From Clostridiales bacterium (GTDB lineage: Bacteria > Bacillota > Clostridia > Lachnospirales > JAISER01): a DNA stretch of 44,822 bases. Shown here in pieces: positions 31,411-39,103 of the stretch (position 1 is the first letter of the stretch; each line of letters begins with the position of its first letter). The stretch spans positions 1 to 44,822 of the forward strand of contig JAISER010000114.1 of assembly GCA_031263985.1 (NCBI GenBank), written 5' to 3'. The translations under genes and the position numbers were made by a program. The notes beneath the pieces are model-generated. The model saw only the letters and a program-made list of their open reading frames with translations. It did no database searches and was not told where the DNA came from.

Positions 31411-31869
31411 TCAGCCGTCGCTCAGGGCTTTTCTCACTAGCTCGCTGATCGTTTTCCCGTCAGCGCGTCCGGACGCTTTTTCCGCGACCAGCTTAATCGC
31501 TTTACCCATGTCCTTAACGGAGAGGGAACCGCTCTCTTTTATGGCTTCATCGACCAAGCGGCGCAACTCATCTTCCGTCAACGATTCCGGAAGATATGAT
31601 TTTAATATGTCGATTTGTCTGTGAGCGTTGTCAACTAAATCCTGTCTGCCCGCCCGTTCGTAATCCGGCAAAACATCCAGCCGTTTCTGAACTTCTTTCG
31701 TTATTACGCGGATTACCCCAGGATCGTCAAGCTGGGTTTGGGAATCCTTTTCAATTTGCAACACGCCGGCGCGCACAATTTGTATAGTGTCTTTACGTAA
31801 GACGTCCTTTTCTTTCATAGACGCTTTCATGTCGCGCAACAGCGCGTCTTTTAATGAAAGGTCAGACAT
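31411..31869 (-). CDS. yqeY: GatB/YqeY-domain protein
   Basis: 152 residues from the ATG at 31869 (AAGGA 9 bases upstream); the TTG two codons earlier is less likely. The whole protein is the YqeY helical domain related to the tail of GatB: LRDMKASMKEKDVLRKDTIQ, VQKRLDVLPDYERAGRQDLV, ILKSYLPESLTEDELRRLVD, MGKAIKLVAEKASGRADGKT. Its function is not established, but it may bind tRNA. It follows rpsU with a hairpin between, the normal order in Firmicutes. Confidence 0.92.
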   Translation of the reverse strand: MSDLSLKDALLRDMKASMKEKDVLRKDTIQIVRAGVLQIEKDSQTQLDDPGVIRVITKEVQKRLDVLPDYERAGRQDLVDNAHRQIDILKSYLPESLTEDELRRLVDEAIKESGSLSVKDMGKAIKLVAEKASGRADGKTISELVRKALSDG

Positions 31870-31890
31870 ACGCAACCATCCTTACATATA

Positions 31891-31921
31891 ATTCCCCCGG
31901 CTTTGCGGACGGGGGAATTTA
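31891..31921 (-). promoter_or_regulatory. Intercistronic hairpin between rpsU and yqeY
   Basis: AATTCCCCCG and CGGGGGAATT are exact arms of 10 bases around an 11-base loop. The minus-strand tail is ATTATATG, a poor T-run, so it may attenuate transcription or protect the rpsU mRNA end. Confidence 0.6.
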
Positions 31922-31928
31922 TAAGCTA

Positions 31929-32105
31929 TTAGTAATATTTTCTTTTTCTGGCCGCTTCAGACTTTTTTTTACGTCTGACGCTCGGCTTGTCATAATGCTC
32001 CCTTTTACGAACCTCACCCATGATGCCTGCTTTAGCGCAAGACCTTTTAAAGCGGCGAAGAGCGCTGTCTAAAGATTCGTTTTCCTTTAACCTGACCTCC
32101 GACAA
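31929..32105 (-). CDS. rpsU: 30S ribosomal protein S21
   Basis: 58 residues from a TTG at 32105, 6 bases after GGAGGGAGGGG. The longer ATG frame lacks such a site and begins with unrelated residues. The sequence [20 protein letters not shown] then [20 protein letters not shown] and the basic tail [17 protein letters not shown] are typical S21. A small-subunit protein near the anti-Shine-Dalgarno end of 16S rRNA. Strong promoter at 32224-32252. Confidence 0.97.
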   Translation of the reverse strand: MSEVRLKENESLDSALRRFKRSCAKAGIMGEVRKREHYDKPSVRRKKKSEAARKRKYY

Positions 32106-32223
32106 GAATTTCCCCTCCCTCCGACCGTTAGCGCGGCAAATGGCAGACATATTGAGAAGCGTATTTACATACTCTTTATCCGAATCAAAAAACGTTAAAC
32201 ATTATATTATTAAAACTATAGCT

Positions 32224-32252
32224 ATCATACACAAGATTTTACGGTATGTCAA
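32224..32252 (-). promoter_or_regulatory. Promoter of rpsU-yqeY
   Basis: On the minus strand TTGACA (32252-32247), a 17-base spacer and TATGAT (32229-32224). About 110 bases before the TTG start. Confidence 0.8.
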
Positions 32253-32321
32253 TAGATAATGAAAAGTAACTGGCGGCTAAGCGAAACGCTGTGAAAAGCC
32301 AAGGGTCGCGCCGAGTTACGC

Positions 32322-33212
32322 TCACACGAAGGCGTACAATTTTTTCGTTATATATTTATTGTACAAGCCCATTAACGCGACGCCGTAAGCGAGCGTCGGC
32401 AAGGCGAGAAAAATAACCGTCTGGCCGGCGTAAGAGAAGACGTTGAGCGGGAGCGCTAAGCCTTCGACGACGGATACGCCGACGATGAGCCGCGCGTAAT
32501 CGCCGGATTTCATCCGGAGCAGCTTAAATACTAGATGTCCGACGGCTATCCCCAGCCCGATCTCTCCAGCGATAAAAAAAACGACGCAAAAGAAGGCGAT
32601 TATAAGCGCGATGGGGAACCCTATCACGCTCATAATGAAAAGGATGGTCAGTCCAGCTAAGAGAATGTGCGCCGCCGCGCCCGCTTTGACGGCGTTAAAG
32701 GGCTTGTCGATAAAAGCCGCGGCGCATTGCTCGAAGAATGATTTTCTAATGGGGAAAACGCAAAAACATATTGAAAAAAACAAGACGAACCGCAAAACGC
32801 CGAACATAAAGAGCGGTATGGAGTCGTCAACATAGCCGGAACCGCTTTTGCGAAGCGCTTTGAAGACATGCGACACGTTTAAATCGTCGCCGGTGAAGTA
32901 AGATGAGAACGATGTCGCGGAGACGGAGCCGCTTTTCGCGTCAACGCGCGAGAATATCGCCGTCATTTTGCCGTCAAAGCCGTTTTTGACCGCTGCGTCG
33001 CTAAATATTAACGTAATTTCGCCCGAACATTCGTCCAGCTCACAATCCGAAAACAACATGATCTTGCGTTCAAAGCGCTCTTTTTCGTATCTAAGCGCGA
33101 CATAAAAAAACGGAGAGGAGTCGTTTGCGAACGCCGCGCCCGACGTTAAAAGAAACGTCAGAATAAGAGCCGGACAAAAAACAAGGATAAGTCGCGCGGG
33201 TTTTCTAGTCAT
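32322..33212 (-). CDS. Membrane protein with bactofilin-like ectodomain, third gene of the ECF sigma operon
   Basis: 296 residues from the ATG at 33212, which overlaps the anti-sigma stop (ATGACTAG). A signal peptide or first helix (LILVFCPALILTFLLTSGAA) is followed by about 100 residues of beta-rich ectodomain (CSGEITLIFSDAAVKNGFDG, KMTAIFSRVDAKSGSVSATS) and then four or five membrane helices (VLRFVLFFSICFCVFPIRKS; ILLAGLTILFIMSVIGFPIA; IIAFFCVVFFIAGEIGLGIA). The build is like the membrane proteins with polymer-forming repeats often encoded after sigma/anti-sigma pairs in Clostridia. The resemblance is by pattern, and no catalytic motif is seen. Coupling by overlap suggests equal amounts with the anti-sigma factor. 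Confidence 0.6.
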   Translation of the reverse strand: MTRKPARLILVFCPALILTFLLTSGAAFANDSSPFFYVALRYEKERFERKIMLFSDCELDECSGEITLIFSDAAVKNGFDGKMTAIFSRVDAKSGSVSATSFSSYFTGDDLNVSHVFKALRKSGSGYVDDSIPLFMFGVLRFVLFFSICFCVFPIRKSFFEQCAAAFIDKPFNAVKAGAAAHILLAGLTILFIMSVIGFPIALIIAFFCVVFFIAGEIGLGIAVGHLVFKLLRMKSGDYARLIVGVSVVEGLALPLNVFSYAGQTVIFLALPTLAYGVALMGLYNKYITKKLYAFV

Positions 33213-33792
33213 TACGCCCCAGCTTGGCCGGTTTGACTCTTTTGTACAGTATATATCGCGTAAAGCCAAGCGCCAGAGCCGCGACCAAAAGCGTCGGCCG
33301 CGCGTTGGACAAATAGGGAGCGACGGCGGCGGCGGACGATGACATAAACGCTGTCGCGCCGGCCGAAAGCCGGTCAGCGAATATGGATACGGACGCCCAT
33401 ACGTCAATAAGGTTTAAAAAGCGCTCGTTTCCCGCTAGATAGTTTAGAAGAGGCTCTTTGTTCAAAAACAGTAAAACGCCGACGCCGATAAGCGCGGAAA
33501 AAACGCCGGAAGCGCAGCACATAAACGACTCGACGCGCGCTTGGACACTTTCGCGCGTAATGTCCAAAGCGGCTATTTTGGTCATTACGGCGTCATCGAA
33601 GCCGTCCGGAGCTTCCTCCAAACATTCCTGGTTAAAATCGGTCATCAGTCTGCCGTAAAGCTCAAGATCCTCACCGCAGGAGGGGCACTCGCCGGCATGG
33701 GCGCGCAAAAGCGCAAGCTCCTTTTCGGTCGCGCGACCGTCCATATATTTCATAATGATGCGGTTGGCGAAAGCGCAGCTTATATTACTCAT
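33205..33792 (-). CDS. Anti-sigma factor with zinc-finger (ZAS) domain
   Basis: 195 residues, AGGAGGTGAATCG before the ATG. The N-terminal cytosolic domain binds the sigma factor: IIMKYMDGRATEKELALLRA, then HAGECPSCGEDLELYGRLM, which is the HxxxCxxC zinc motif. After a linker there are membrane segments (CCASGVFSALIGVGVLLFLN at about 93-112; a long region 130-180 ending TLLVAALALGFTRYILYKRV). The gene starts 11 bases after the sigma factor gene. It holds the sigma factor at the membrane until a signal leads to its release; regulated proteolysis is usual in RsiW-type members. Confidence 0.88.
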   Translation of the reverse strand: MSNISCAFANRIIMKYMDGRATEKELALLRAHAGECPSCGEDLELYGRLMTDFNQECLEEAPDGFDDAVMTKIAALDITRESVQARVESFMCCASGVFSALIGVGVLLFLNKEPLLNYLAGNERFLNLIDVWASVSIFADRLSAGATAFMSSSAAAVAPYLSNARPTLLVAALALGFTRYILYKRVKPAKLGRND

Positions 33793-33803
33793 CGATTCAC
33801 CTC

Positions 33804-34367
33804 CTATATCTGTCCGGCGAGATTGTCGCGCAACATCTTTCTGCCTCGGAATATGCGGTTTTTAACCTTGGACAGAGGTTCGTCTATCACTTCGGATATC
33901 TCTTGGTATGACAAGCCGTGATGATGGTACAGCACGATAGGTATTTTATACATATCCGGCAAACCGTTTATGACCTTTGTTATAAGCGCTTTTTCTTCGC
34001 CGCGCATAAGCGACGACTCGGGAGATTCCTCGGCCTTAAAGCTTTTGTCGGCTTCTTCATGAGTCATATCGTCGAGCGAAACGGTCTCCATGCGTTTTTT
34101 GCGACGATAATCTATCACATGGTTAGTCGCTATGCGCATTATCCACGTGCTGAATTTAAAGTCGGGATAGTATTTATCTAAATTTTTGTATACCTTAATG
34201 AAAACGTCCTGCGCCAGGTCGTCGGCTTCATCTCTGTCGTTCACCATGCGCAGTATGACCGAGTATACAAGGTTTTTGTAACGTCCTACAAGGATAGCGA
34301 AACAATCCTCGTCGCCGTTAAGGCATTGCCGTATGACTTCGTAGTCGTTCAGCTCGCAAAGATTCAT
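33804..34367 (-). CDS. ECF RNA polymerase sigma factor (SigW-like)
   Basis: 187 residues from the ATG at 34367 (GAGGG 10 bases upstream); an ATG 12 codons earlier lacks a site. Region 2 spans about 15-85 (DCFAILVGRYKNLVYSVILR, DEADDLAQDVFIKVYKNLDK, FSTWIMRIATNHVIDYRRKK). Region 4 spans about 125-180 (GLPDMYKIPIVLYHHHGLSY, QEISEVIDEPLSKVKNRIFR). No region 3, as in group 4 sigma factors. It directs an envelope stress regulon together with the downstream anti-sigma gene. The upstream region contains CGTATAAT, which could be an autoregulated promoter, but no convincing -35 was found. Confidence 0.92.
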   Translation of the reverse strand: MNLCELNDYEVIRQCLNGDEDCFAILVGRYKNLVYSVILRMVNDRDEADDLAQDVFIKVYKNLDKYYPDFKFSTWIMRIATNHVIDYRRKKRMETVSLDDMTHEEADKSFKAEESPESSLMRGEEKALITKVINGLPDMYKIPIVLYHHHGLSYQEISEVIDEPLSKVKNRIFRGRKMLRDNLAGQI

Positions 34368-34464
34368 CTTGACGTATCCCTCTTCGTTTTTTGGCCGCTT
34401 CATGCCATGACGACCGTGAATAATAAATTATACGATAAAAGCCGCCGCGAAGTCTGATCGAAGT

Positions 34465-34552
34465 TTATAATAGATGACTATACAAACCGACCCCGAACCC
34501 CGCGCCGCGCATTTGCGCGGCTTCATGAAGCGATTGAATAGTCATATTATAA
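34465..34552. repeat. Palindromic element F between sigma operon and rnz
   Basis: TTATAATAGATGACTAT (34465-34481) and ATAGTCATATTATAA (34538-34552) are inverted, with two extra bases in the left arm. Inside is a perfect hairpin GCCGCGCATTTGCGCGGC (34504-34521). The whole could fold as one long stem. It may serve as the rnz terminator or be another MITE. Confidence 0.6.
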
Positions 34553-34575
34553 TAACGCGATATACGCGCGAATAA

Positions 34576-35487
34576 CTAGTCTTCGAACGACAGGAACGCG
34601 GTTTTTCTGTCGCGGCCGATCTTAGAGTTTGGGAAAATAGCCGCCGCGTTCGGTAAAAACTCTTTCGGATCCGTCAGCGCCGGGCTGAAATGAGTGAGCC
34701 AAAGCTCGCCCACGTTCGCGTCGCGCGCCACTCGAGCGGCTTCACTGAACAGCATATGCCGGCGCTCAACGGTTTTTTCATATTTGTCATCGTCGCCGTA
34801 CAGGCCTTCACATATGAACAGGTCGGCGCCGCGCGCAAAATCCGCTAGCGCCGGGAAAGGACGGGAATCGGTGCAGTACGTTAGTTTTACGCTTTTACGC
34901 GCCGGACCCATAACCATGTCGCCGGTATATGTATTGCCTTCATATTCGGCGTAACCTTCTTTTTGCAGTTTTGACCAGAGGCGGACGGGTAAATTCAGGC
35001 TTTTGGCGCGTTCGACGTCAAATTTCCCCAGCCGCGGCGCTTCGAACGACCAGCCGAGACAAGGGATACGGTGCGCCATAGGCTGCGTGGAGACGTTAAA
35101 GCCGGAATAGGTAAAGCTGTCAGGCGCGTCCGCGGACATTTCCAAAAACCGCATGTCGAACGGCAGTTCGGGCGCTATCACGCATAAACCGCGGACGACG
35201 CGCTCCAAGCCGGGCGGACCGGCTATCAGAATCGGGTCGGACCGTTCGGCGTTTCCTATCGTAAGCAGAAGGCCCGGCAAACCGGCTATGTGATCAGCGT
35301 GAAAATGCGTGAAACATATGAGATCTATGTTTTTAAAGCCCCATCCGAGCATCTTCAGCGACACTTGCGTGCCTTCGCCGCAGTCCGTAAGCGCCATTTT
35401 GCCGTTAAGCCGGCAAAGGAGCGCGGTTAAAAACCGATTTGGAAGCGGCATCATGCCGCCGGAGCCTAACAGCGCGACGTCAAGCAT
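34576..35487 (-). CDS. rnz: Ribonuclease Z
   Basis: 303 residues from the ATG at 35487, preceded by GGGGGGAATATA. This start overlaps the rbgA stop by 8 bases (ATGCTTGA). Metallo-beta-lactamase fold: LTDCGEGTQVSLKMLGWGFK, FTHFHADHIAGLPGLLLTIG (HxHxDH zinc motif at about residues 61-66), AHRIPCLGWSF, YCTDSRPFP and WLTHFSPAL. An exosite-like part lies about 150-200. It cuts pre-tRNA 3' trailers. It occupies the place after rbgA where rnhB is often found. Confidence 0.9.
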   Translation of the reverse strand: MLDVALLGSGGMMPLPNRFLTALLCRLNGKMALTDCGEGTQVSLKMLGWGFKNIDLICFTHFHADHIAGLPGLLLTIGNAERSDPILIAGPPGLERVVRGLCVIAPELPFDMRFLEMSADAPDSFTYSGFNVSTQPMAHRIPCLGWSFEAPRLGKFDVERAKSLNLPVRLWSKLQKEGYAEYEGNTYTGDMVMGPARKSVKLTYCTDSRPFPALADFARGADLFICEGLYGDDDKYEKTVERRHMLFSEAARVARDANVGELWLTHFSPALTDPKEFLPNAAAIFPNSKIGRDRKTAFLSFED

Positions 35488-36331
35488 TATATTCCCCCCA
35501 TGTTTCAAGCGTGACGCGGCCAAGCTTGCCGCCGCGGAACTCGTCCAGCGCGGTAATGGCTGCGCGCTCTATGTCTAAAACGCCGCCTTTCATTTTGAAC
35601 CCGCGGGTGAGGGCTATTTGGGACAAAATTTCCTCCGGGTTTCCGCCAGAGACCCCGTAACGCGCGAAGAAGCGGTCGGGCTTTATTTCGAGCAGGCGTT
35701 CTATCAGTTTAAGGCTTAGCGAATATACGTCTAATACGCTGTCCTTTATCGCGCCTATGAACGCGAGGTTGAGTCCGACGCGCTCGCTTTCGAATTTCGG
35801 CGCGAGTATGCCGGGAGTGTCAAGCAGCTCGAAGCCTTTACGCACGGTTATCCACTGCTCGCCGCGCGTTACGCCGGGTCTGTCCGCCGTAACGGTCGCC
35901 GCGCGCTTGGACAGTTTGTTTATAATGGACGACTTGCCTACGTTTGGCGCGCCGACTATCATAGCGCGCACAGTGACGCCGGACACGCCCTTTTTTTTGA
36001 GACGCTCCGTTTTGTCACGCATGACCGTTTCGACGGCTCGCGATATCTCGCTGACGCCTCCGCCGGAAGCCGCGTCCGTCAGCGCTATAACGAAGCCGTT
36101 TTCGGCGAATCGCTTCGACCATTCCGCGGTAGCGTCTTCGTCGGCCAGATCCGTTTTGTTAAGCGCTATTACGCGCTTTTTGTTTTTGGCGAGTTCGTCG
36201 ATCTCACGGTTTTTGCAACTGTACGGCGCGCGCGCGTCCAGCGCTTCGATAACGATATCGACAAGGGATAGCTTTTGGCGTAAAACGCGCTTGGTTTTCG
36301 CCATATGTCCTGGATGCCACTGTATGTCCAT
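35480..36331 (-). CDS. rbgA: Ribosome biogenesis GTPase RbgA (YlqF)
   Basis: 283 residues. A circularly permuted GTPase: G4 NKTD (about 57-60), G1 GAPNVGKSSIINKL (about 122-135), G2 in the TADRPGVTRGEQW loop, and G3 DTPGI (about 163). The N-terminus MDIQWHPGHMAKTKR is the family signature. The C-terminal ANTAR-like RNA-binding domain ends EYNA. It acts late in 50S subunit assembly. lepB lies 34 bases upstream on the same strand, and rnz overlaps its stop, so the three form an operon. Confidence 0.94.
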   Translation of the reverse strand: MDIQWHPGHMAKTKRVLRQKLSLVDIVIEALDARAPYSCKNREIDELAKNKKRVIALNKTDLADEDATAEWSKRFAENGFVIALTDAASGGGVSEISRAVETVMRDKTERLKKKGVSGVTVRAMIVGAPNVGKSSIINKLSKRAATVTADRPGVTRGEQWITVRKGFELLDTPGILAPKFESERVGLNLAFIGAIKDSVLDVYSLSLKLIERLLEIKPDRFFARYGVSGGNPEEILSQIALTRGFKMKGGVLDIERAAITALDEFRGGKLGRVTLETWGEYNA

Positions 36332-36365
36332 CGTCTGGTAAACCTCGTTCGCTTCTTTAATTTTA

Positions 36366-36923
36366 TCAATTGATAACGCCGGCTTTTTTAAAAGGCCAGA
36401 ATCTGAAAACGACTTTTCCGACTATATCCTGTTGAGCGATGCACCCCACGGATGAATCGCGGCTGTCTCTGCTGGCGTCAATATTGTCGCCAAGAGCGAA
36501 CACCGTGTCGTCGGGGACTATCAATGGCAGCGAATAGGAACCGATGAAAGACGTTTCTCCGTTTTTGAGCTTTTCGCCGTTTACGTAAAAAGCGCCGTTT
36601 TTAAAATCGACCTCATCGCCGCTTTTCGCTGCGACGCGTTTTATATATTTAGATTTTTTGTCGCCGGGGGAAGGAAACACTATTACGTCGCCGCGTTTTG
36701 GCTCTTTAAACCAATAGGCCGATACCCATACGACGCACCGCTGGGAGTCGCTGAACGTCGGTTCCATAGATTCGCCGCTTATTATGGCCGTTCGGAAAAC
36801 GCCGTTATAAACGGATAAAAATATAAGAACGGCTATCACGAACTCTAACGCCGCGTCTCTGACGTTAGCGAGCGCGCTGTCTTTGATGTCTTTGAAATTT
36901 TCGACAATGCTCTGTTTAAACAC
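36366..36923 (-). CDS. lepB: Signal peptidase I
   Basis: 185 residues from a GTG at 36923 with AAAGG 8 bases upstream. The longer ATG frame is excluded because its first codons coincide with a strong promoter (36955-36983). One N-terminal membrane helix (LEFVIAVLIFLSVYNGVFRT), then ISGESMEPTF with the catalytic Ser, IKRVAAKSGDEVDF with the catalytic Lys, and the box FALGDNIDASRDSRDSS. Membrane-bound, active site outside. It releases secreted proteins from their signal peptides. Confidence 0.93.
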   Translation of the reverse strand: MFKQSIVENFKDIKDSALANVRDAALEFVIAVLIFLSVYNGVFRTAIISGESMEPTFSDSQRCVVWVSAYWFKEPKRGDVIVFPSPGDKKSKYIKRVAAKSGDEVDFKNGAFYVNGEKLKNGETSFIGSYSLPLIVPDDTVFALGDNIDASRDSRDSSVGCIAQQDIVGKVVFRFWPFKKAGVIN

Positions 36924-36954
36924 GGCCTGAGCCTTTCGATGGTTTTTTGAAGAC

Positions 36955-36983
36955 AGTATAATACCGCGGAAAAGATATGTCAA
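36955..36983 (-). promoter_or_regulatory. Promoter of lepB-rbgA-rnz
   Basis: On the minus strand TTGACA (36983-36978), a 17-base spacer, TATACT (36960-36955). Near consensus. It decides that lepB starts downstream of it. Confidence 0.8.
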
Positions 36984-37069
36984 CATACTCGACAGACTTC
37001 GCGTGTCCGCAAGCGTATATGATTATATGAGATAAAGCGAGACATTATTTTTTTTGGAGGGATCACGCA

Positions 37070-37306
37070 ATGTCAGGCAGAAAACTTTATAAGTCGAGAA
37101 CCGATGTGAAAATAGACGGCGTTTGCGCCGGCGTCGCGGAATATTTCGGGTGCGACGTTACGTTGGTAAGGCTTATTTACGTCGTATTCACGCTGTTTTT
37201 TGGCATGGGCGTTCTAATGTACATTATATTCGCCATTGTAATGCCGCGAAAACCTCTTGACTTCGCGGATGCGGATTGGGATGACGGAAACCGGTCTCAG
37301 CGCTAA
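37070..37306 (+). CDS. PspC-domain membrane protein
   Basis: 78 residues. The PspC domain spans residues 5-62: KLYKSRTDVKIDGVCAGVAE, YFGCDVTLVRLIYVVFTLFF, GMGVLMYIIFAIVMPRK. It has one or two membrane helices with an amphipathic start, and an acidic tail (DFADADWDDG). GGAGGGATCACGCA precedes the ATG. Small PspC proteins without the rest of the phage-shock operon are common in Firmicutes and are tied to envelope stress. Stands alone, with its own terminator. Confidence 0.92.
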   Translation: MSGRKLYKSRTDVKIDGVCAGVAEYFGCDVTLVRLIYVVFTLFFGMGVLMYIIFAIVMPRKPLDFADADWDDGNRSQR

Positions 37307-37326
37307 GAATCAGGCGAAAAACGAAG

Positions 37327-37361
37327 CGGGGAACCATAAAAAGGTTCCCCGCGTTTTTTTG
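37327..37361 (+). terminator. Terminator after pspC
   Basis: GCGGGGAACC-loop-GGTTCCCCGC followed by G and seven T; a 10-base perfect stem. Converges with the VanW gene. Confidence 0.9.
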
Positions 37362-37366
37362 CGCGT

Positions 37367-37921
37367 TTACGCCTTATATAAAGCTATGGTCACGCTTTCG
37401 CCATTAGCGAAGCTGTCTATTCTGACGGGATAAGATTTATTATTGGCGAATTTAAAGTCTATTACTCCGTGAGAAACCGTGGCGTCGCGTCCTTTTTCGA
37501 CGTAATTGACCGATTTCGAATGTTTATGGCGTTCGACGATTTCAAGACCAATCGCGTCCGCGGCGTTGAACAACGTGCTGCTCACTTGACATACGCCGCC
37601 GCCGTATCCTTTGGCGTTCTTGCCGTTGGAGAATATTTTGCCTAGCATAAACCCGTTCGCTTTTGTCGTCGGGCCGACAGAATCGTTGAATGAAAACGTC
37701 TCGCCTGGGTTAACTATCTTTTCGTCTATAGCTTTAGCGGCCATAGTGATGTTATGCGCGCGGGCTTTTTCAGCGTTTTTAAACTCAGTCGTAAATTCCG
37801 ACAGTTTTTCAGTCGATGGCTGGGCGGCCTCAACGACGGAGTCTATCATACTGTCAGACCTTTGGCCGCATCCCCCGATAAAAACGATGGCCGCCGCTAT
37901 CAACGCTAGCCGTTTAATCAT
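37367..37921 (-). CDS. VanW-domain lipoprotein
   Basis: 184 residues. Lipoprotein signal MIKRLALIAAAIVFIGGC with Cys18 in the lipobox. The VanW domain fills residues about 60-182: NPGETFSFNDSVGPTTKANG, YGGGVCQVSSTLFNAADAIG, EIVERHKHSKSVNYVEKGRD, VIDFKFANNKSYPVRI. It lacks the G5 or peptidoglycan-binding parts seen in larger members, so it is the bare domain on a lipid anchor. The VanW role is not known; the name comes from vancomycin-resistance clusters, but this gene has no such context. No clear Shine-Dalgarno beyond GGGGGAC. Confidence 0.88.
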   Translation of the reverse strand: MIKRLALIAAAIVFIGGCGQRSDSMIDSVVEAAQPSTEKLSEFTTEFKNAEKARAHNITMAAKAIDEKIVNPGETFSFNDSVGPTTKANGFMLGKIFSNGKNAKGYGGGVCQVSSTLFNAADAIGLEIVERHKHSKSVNYVEKGRDATVSHGVIDFKFANNKSYPVRIDSFANGESVTIALYKA

Positions 37922-38034
37922 AAAAAGTCCCCCATAATGAAAATATTACAGCGCTTTTATAGCGTTTCCGTTTTTTTAGCGCATATTTAGTATTCGCGTT
38001 GGGGGGCGTTTTATCATATTAAAATGAAGGAACT

Positions 38035-38241
38035 CTAGGTAAGCTCCGTTTTGTTTTTGGCTTCCTTTTTGCGTTTCGCGATAATGCCGCCTATGCGGCC
38101 GCTTTCTTTGGACGTAAGGCTTTTCCAGCCCGATTCCAACACTTTATCCATAAGACCAAGTTCTTCGGCGATTTCGTATTTCATAGAGTCTTCGTTCGTT
38201 AAACGAGCTTTTTCGCGTAGATTAGATCCGTTTTCGATCAA
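38035..38241 (-). CDS. Small acid-soluble spore protein, SspF-like
   Basis: About 68 residues from a TTG at 38241, 5 bases after GAGGTGA. Longer frames run back into a dispersed repeat and have no site. The conserved block is MKYEIAEELGLMDKVLESGW with KSLTSKESGRIGGIIAKRKK, the minor alpha/beta SASP pattern in Clostridia. It binds DNA in the forespore and protects it. It ends with a basic tail (KKEAKNKTELT). A family B half-element lies directly upstream, where a sigma-G promoter would be expected, so its expression may be affected. Confidence 0.8.
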   Translation of the reverse strand: MIENGSNLREKARLTNEDSMKYEIAEELGLMDKVLESGWKSLTSKESGRIGGIIAKRKKEAKNKTELT

Positions 38242-38251
38242 TAAGGTCACC

Positions 38252-38324
38252 TCGCGGGTCCGCCGCGTTTGGCGAAAAATCATCACAAAAATCCGCTGAA
38301 AGCGAGATCTTAAACAGGCTCTTA
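38252..38324. repeat. Family B right half (partial copy)
   Basis: GCGTTTGGCGAAAAATCATC, AAAAATCCGCTGAAAGC and GAGATCTTAAACAGGCTCTT match the right part of the full copy at 22471-22624. The left part is absent. It begins about 10 bases upstream of the SspF-like ribosome binding site. Confidence 0.75.
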
Positions 38325-38590
38325 GAGATGATTCCTATGCGCGGCTGATTGTAGGATATACAGGTATATTTATTTCAATTTCACGCCGTTTTAAACGAGG
38401 AAGTTTATGGACGGCGCGGAATCAAAGACGGTGAGACAGGGTATAATATAAGTCGAAGCGTTTGGCTTTTTTCTATGATAAAAAGGACGCTTATAAGGAC
38501 GTTAAGACAATGTAAACGTAAACTTGTATTGACATATAAATATTAAAGTTAAATAAGGCTCTAAGACGCGAATAAGACAGGGGTGATTTA
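38325..38590 (+). other. Intergenic region before the YtxC-like gene
   Basis: TTGACA at 38529-38534 has possible -10 boxes TAAATA or AATAAG at 15-17 bases, giving a weak promoter for the gene at 38591. GGGTATAATATAAG at about 38437 holds a TATAAT without a -35. No ORF of note. Confidence 0.35.
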
Positions 38591-38989
38591 ATGAGCGTCG
38601 TTATAAGCGCGCTTTTATACGCGCGAGAAGTTATGGATTTTTATTTTTCGGATTCGGCGCCGCCGTTTAAACGAACATGGCGAAATAATGGCGAAACGTT
38701 TTTTTTGGTCGATGAATTTGATCCGGAGCTTATGCTGAACGTCGTGGAGGATATAGTGCTGGATGAAAATCCTTTGGCGGGCGCGTCGCCAAAGCTGTTT
38801 CAAACGCTTAAATCGATCGCGTTCGATTGCGGAAGGAAGGCGATGGCTGAGAGCTTACGCGAAGACGCGCGGCGCTGGGGGACGTTTAACGTAGACGGCT
38901 TTAAGCGTTTTCGCATGAAGGACTATCCGGCGATAATAAATGAGATATTATATGTCGCGGTTAAAAACAGCCTTTATATGGACGCGTGA
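38591..38989 (+). CDS. Hypothetical protein with YtxC-like C-terminus
   Basis: 132 residues, start preceded by AGGGGTGATTTA. No signal peptide. Mostly helical: ISALLYAREVMDFYFSDSAP, NVVEDIVLDENPLAGASPKL, then NVDGFKRFRMKDYPAIINEI followed by LYVAVKNSLYM. The last part resembles the end of the sporulation protein YtxC (pattern GFxxFRLKDY...EI...AV). YtxC proteins are much longer, so this would be a short form or a domain relative. It lies between two spore protein genes, which fits. The assignment is tentative. Confidence 0.45.
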   Translation: MSVVISALLYAREVMDFYFSDSAPPFKRTWRNNGETFFLVDEFDPELMLNVVEDIVLDENPLAGASPKLFQTLKSIAFDCGRKAMAESLREDARRWGTFNVDGFKRFRMKDYPAIINEILYVAVKNSLYMDA

Positions 38990-39035
38990 ATAAATCTTGT
39001 CCAATCCGTTTAAAAGGGATTGACGCGTCTGCGCA

Positions 39036-39073
39036 AGAAACCCGCGCCGATATCTTTGGCGCGGGTTTCTTTA
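39036..39073 (+). terminator. Bidirectional terminator between YtxC-like gene and SASP gene
   Basis: AGAAACCCGCGCC and GGCGCGGGTTTCT form a perfect 13-base stem around nine bases, followed by TTAT. It serves convergent genes on both strands. Confidence 0.85.
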
Positions 39074-39103
39074 TCGCTATATTCACTAAATTGTTTTTTT
39101 CAG

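Noticed and set aside
37367-37921. Vancomycin resistance role for the VanW gene
   Set aside because: No vanH, vanA/B, vanX or sensor genes are near; VanW domains are common in Firmicutes without resistance. The ddl at 7-8 kb has D-Ala:D-Ala features.
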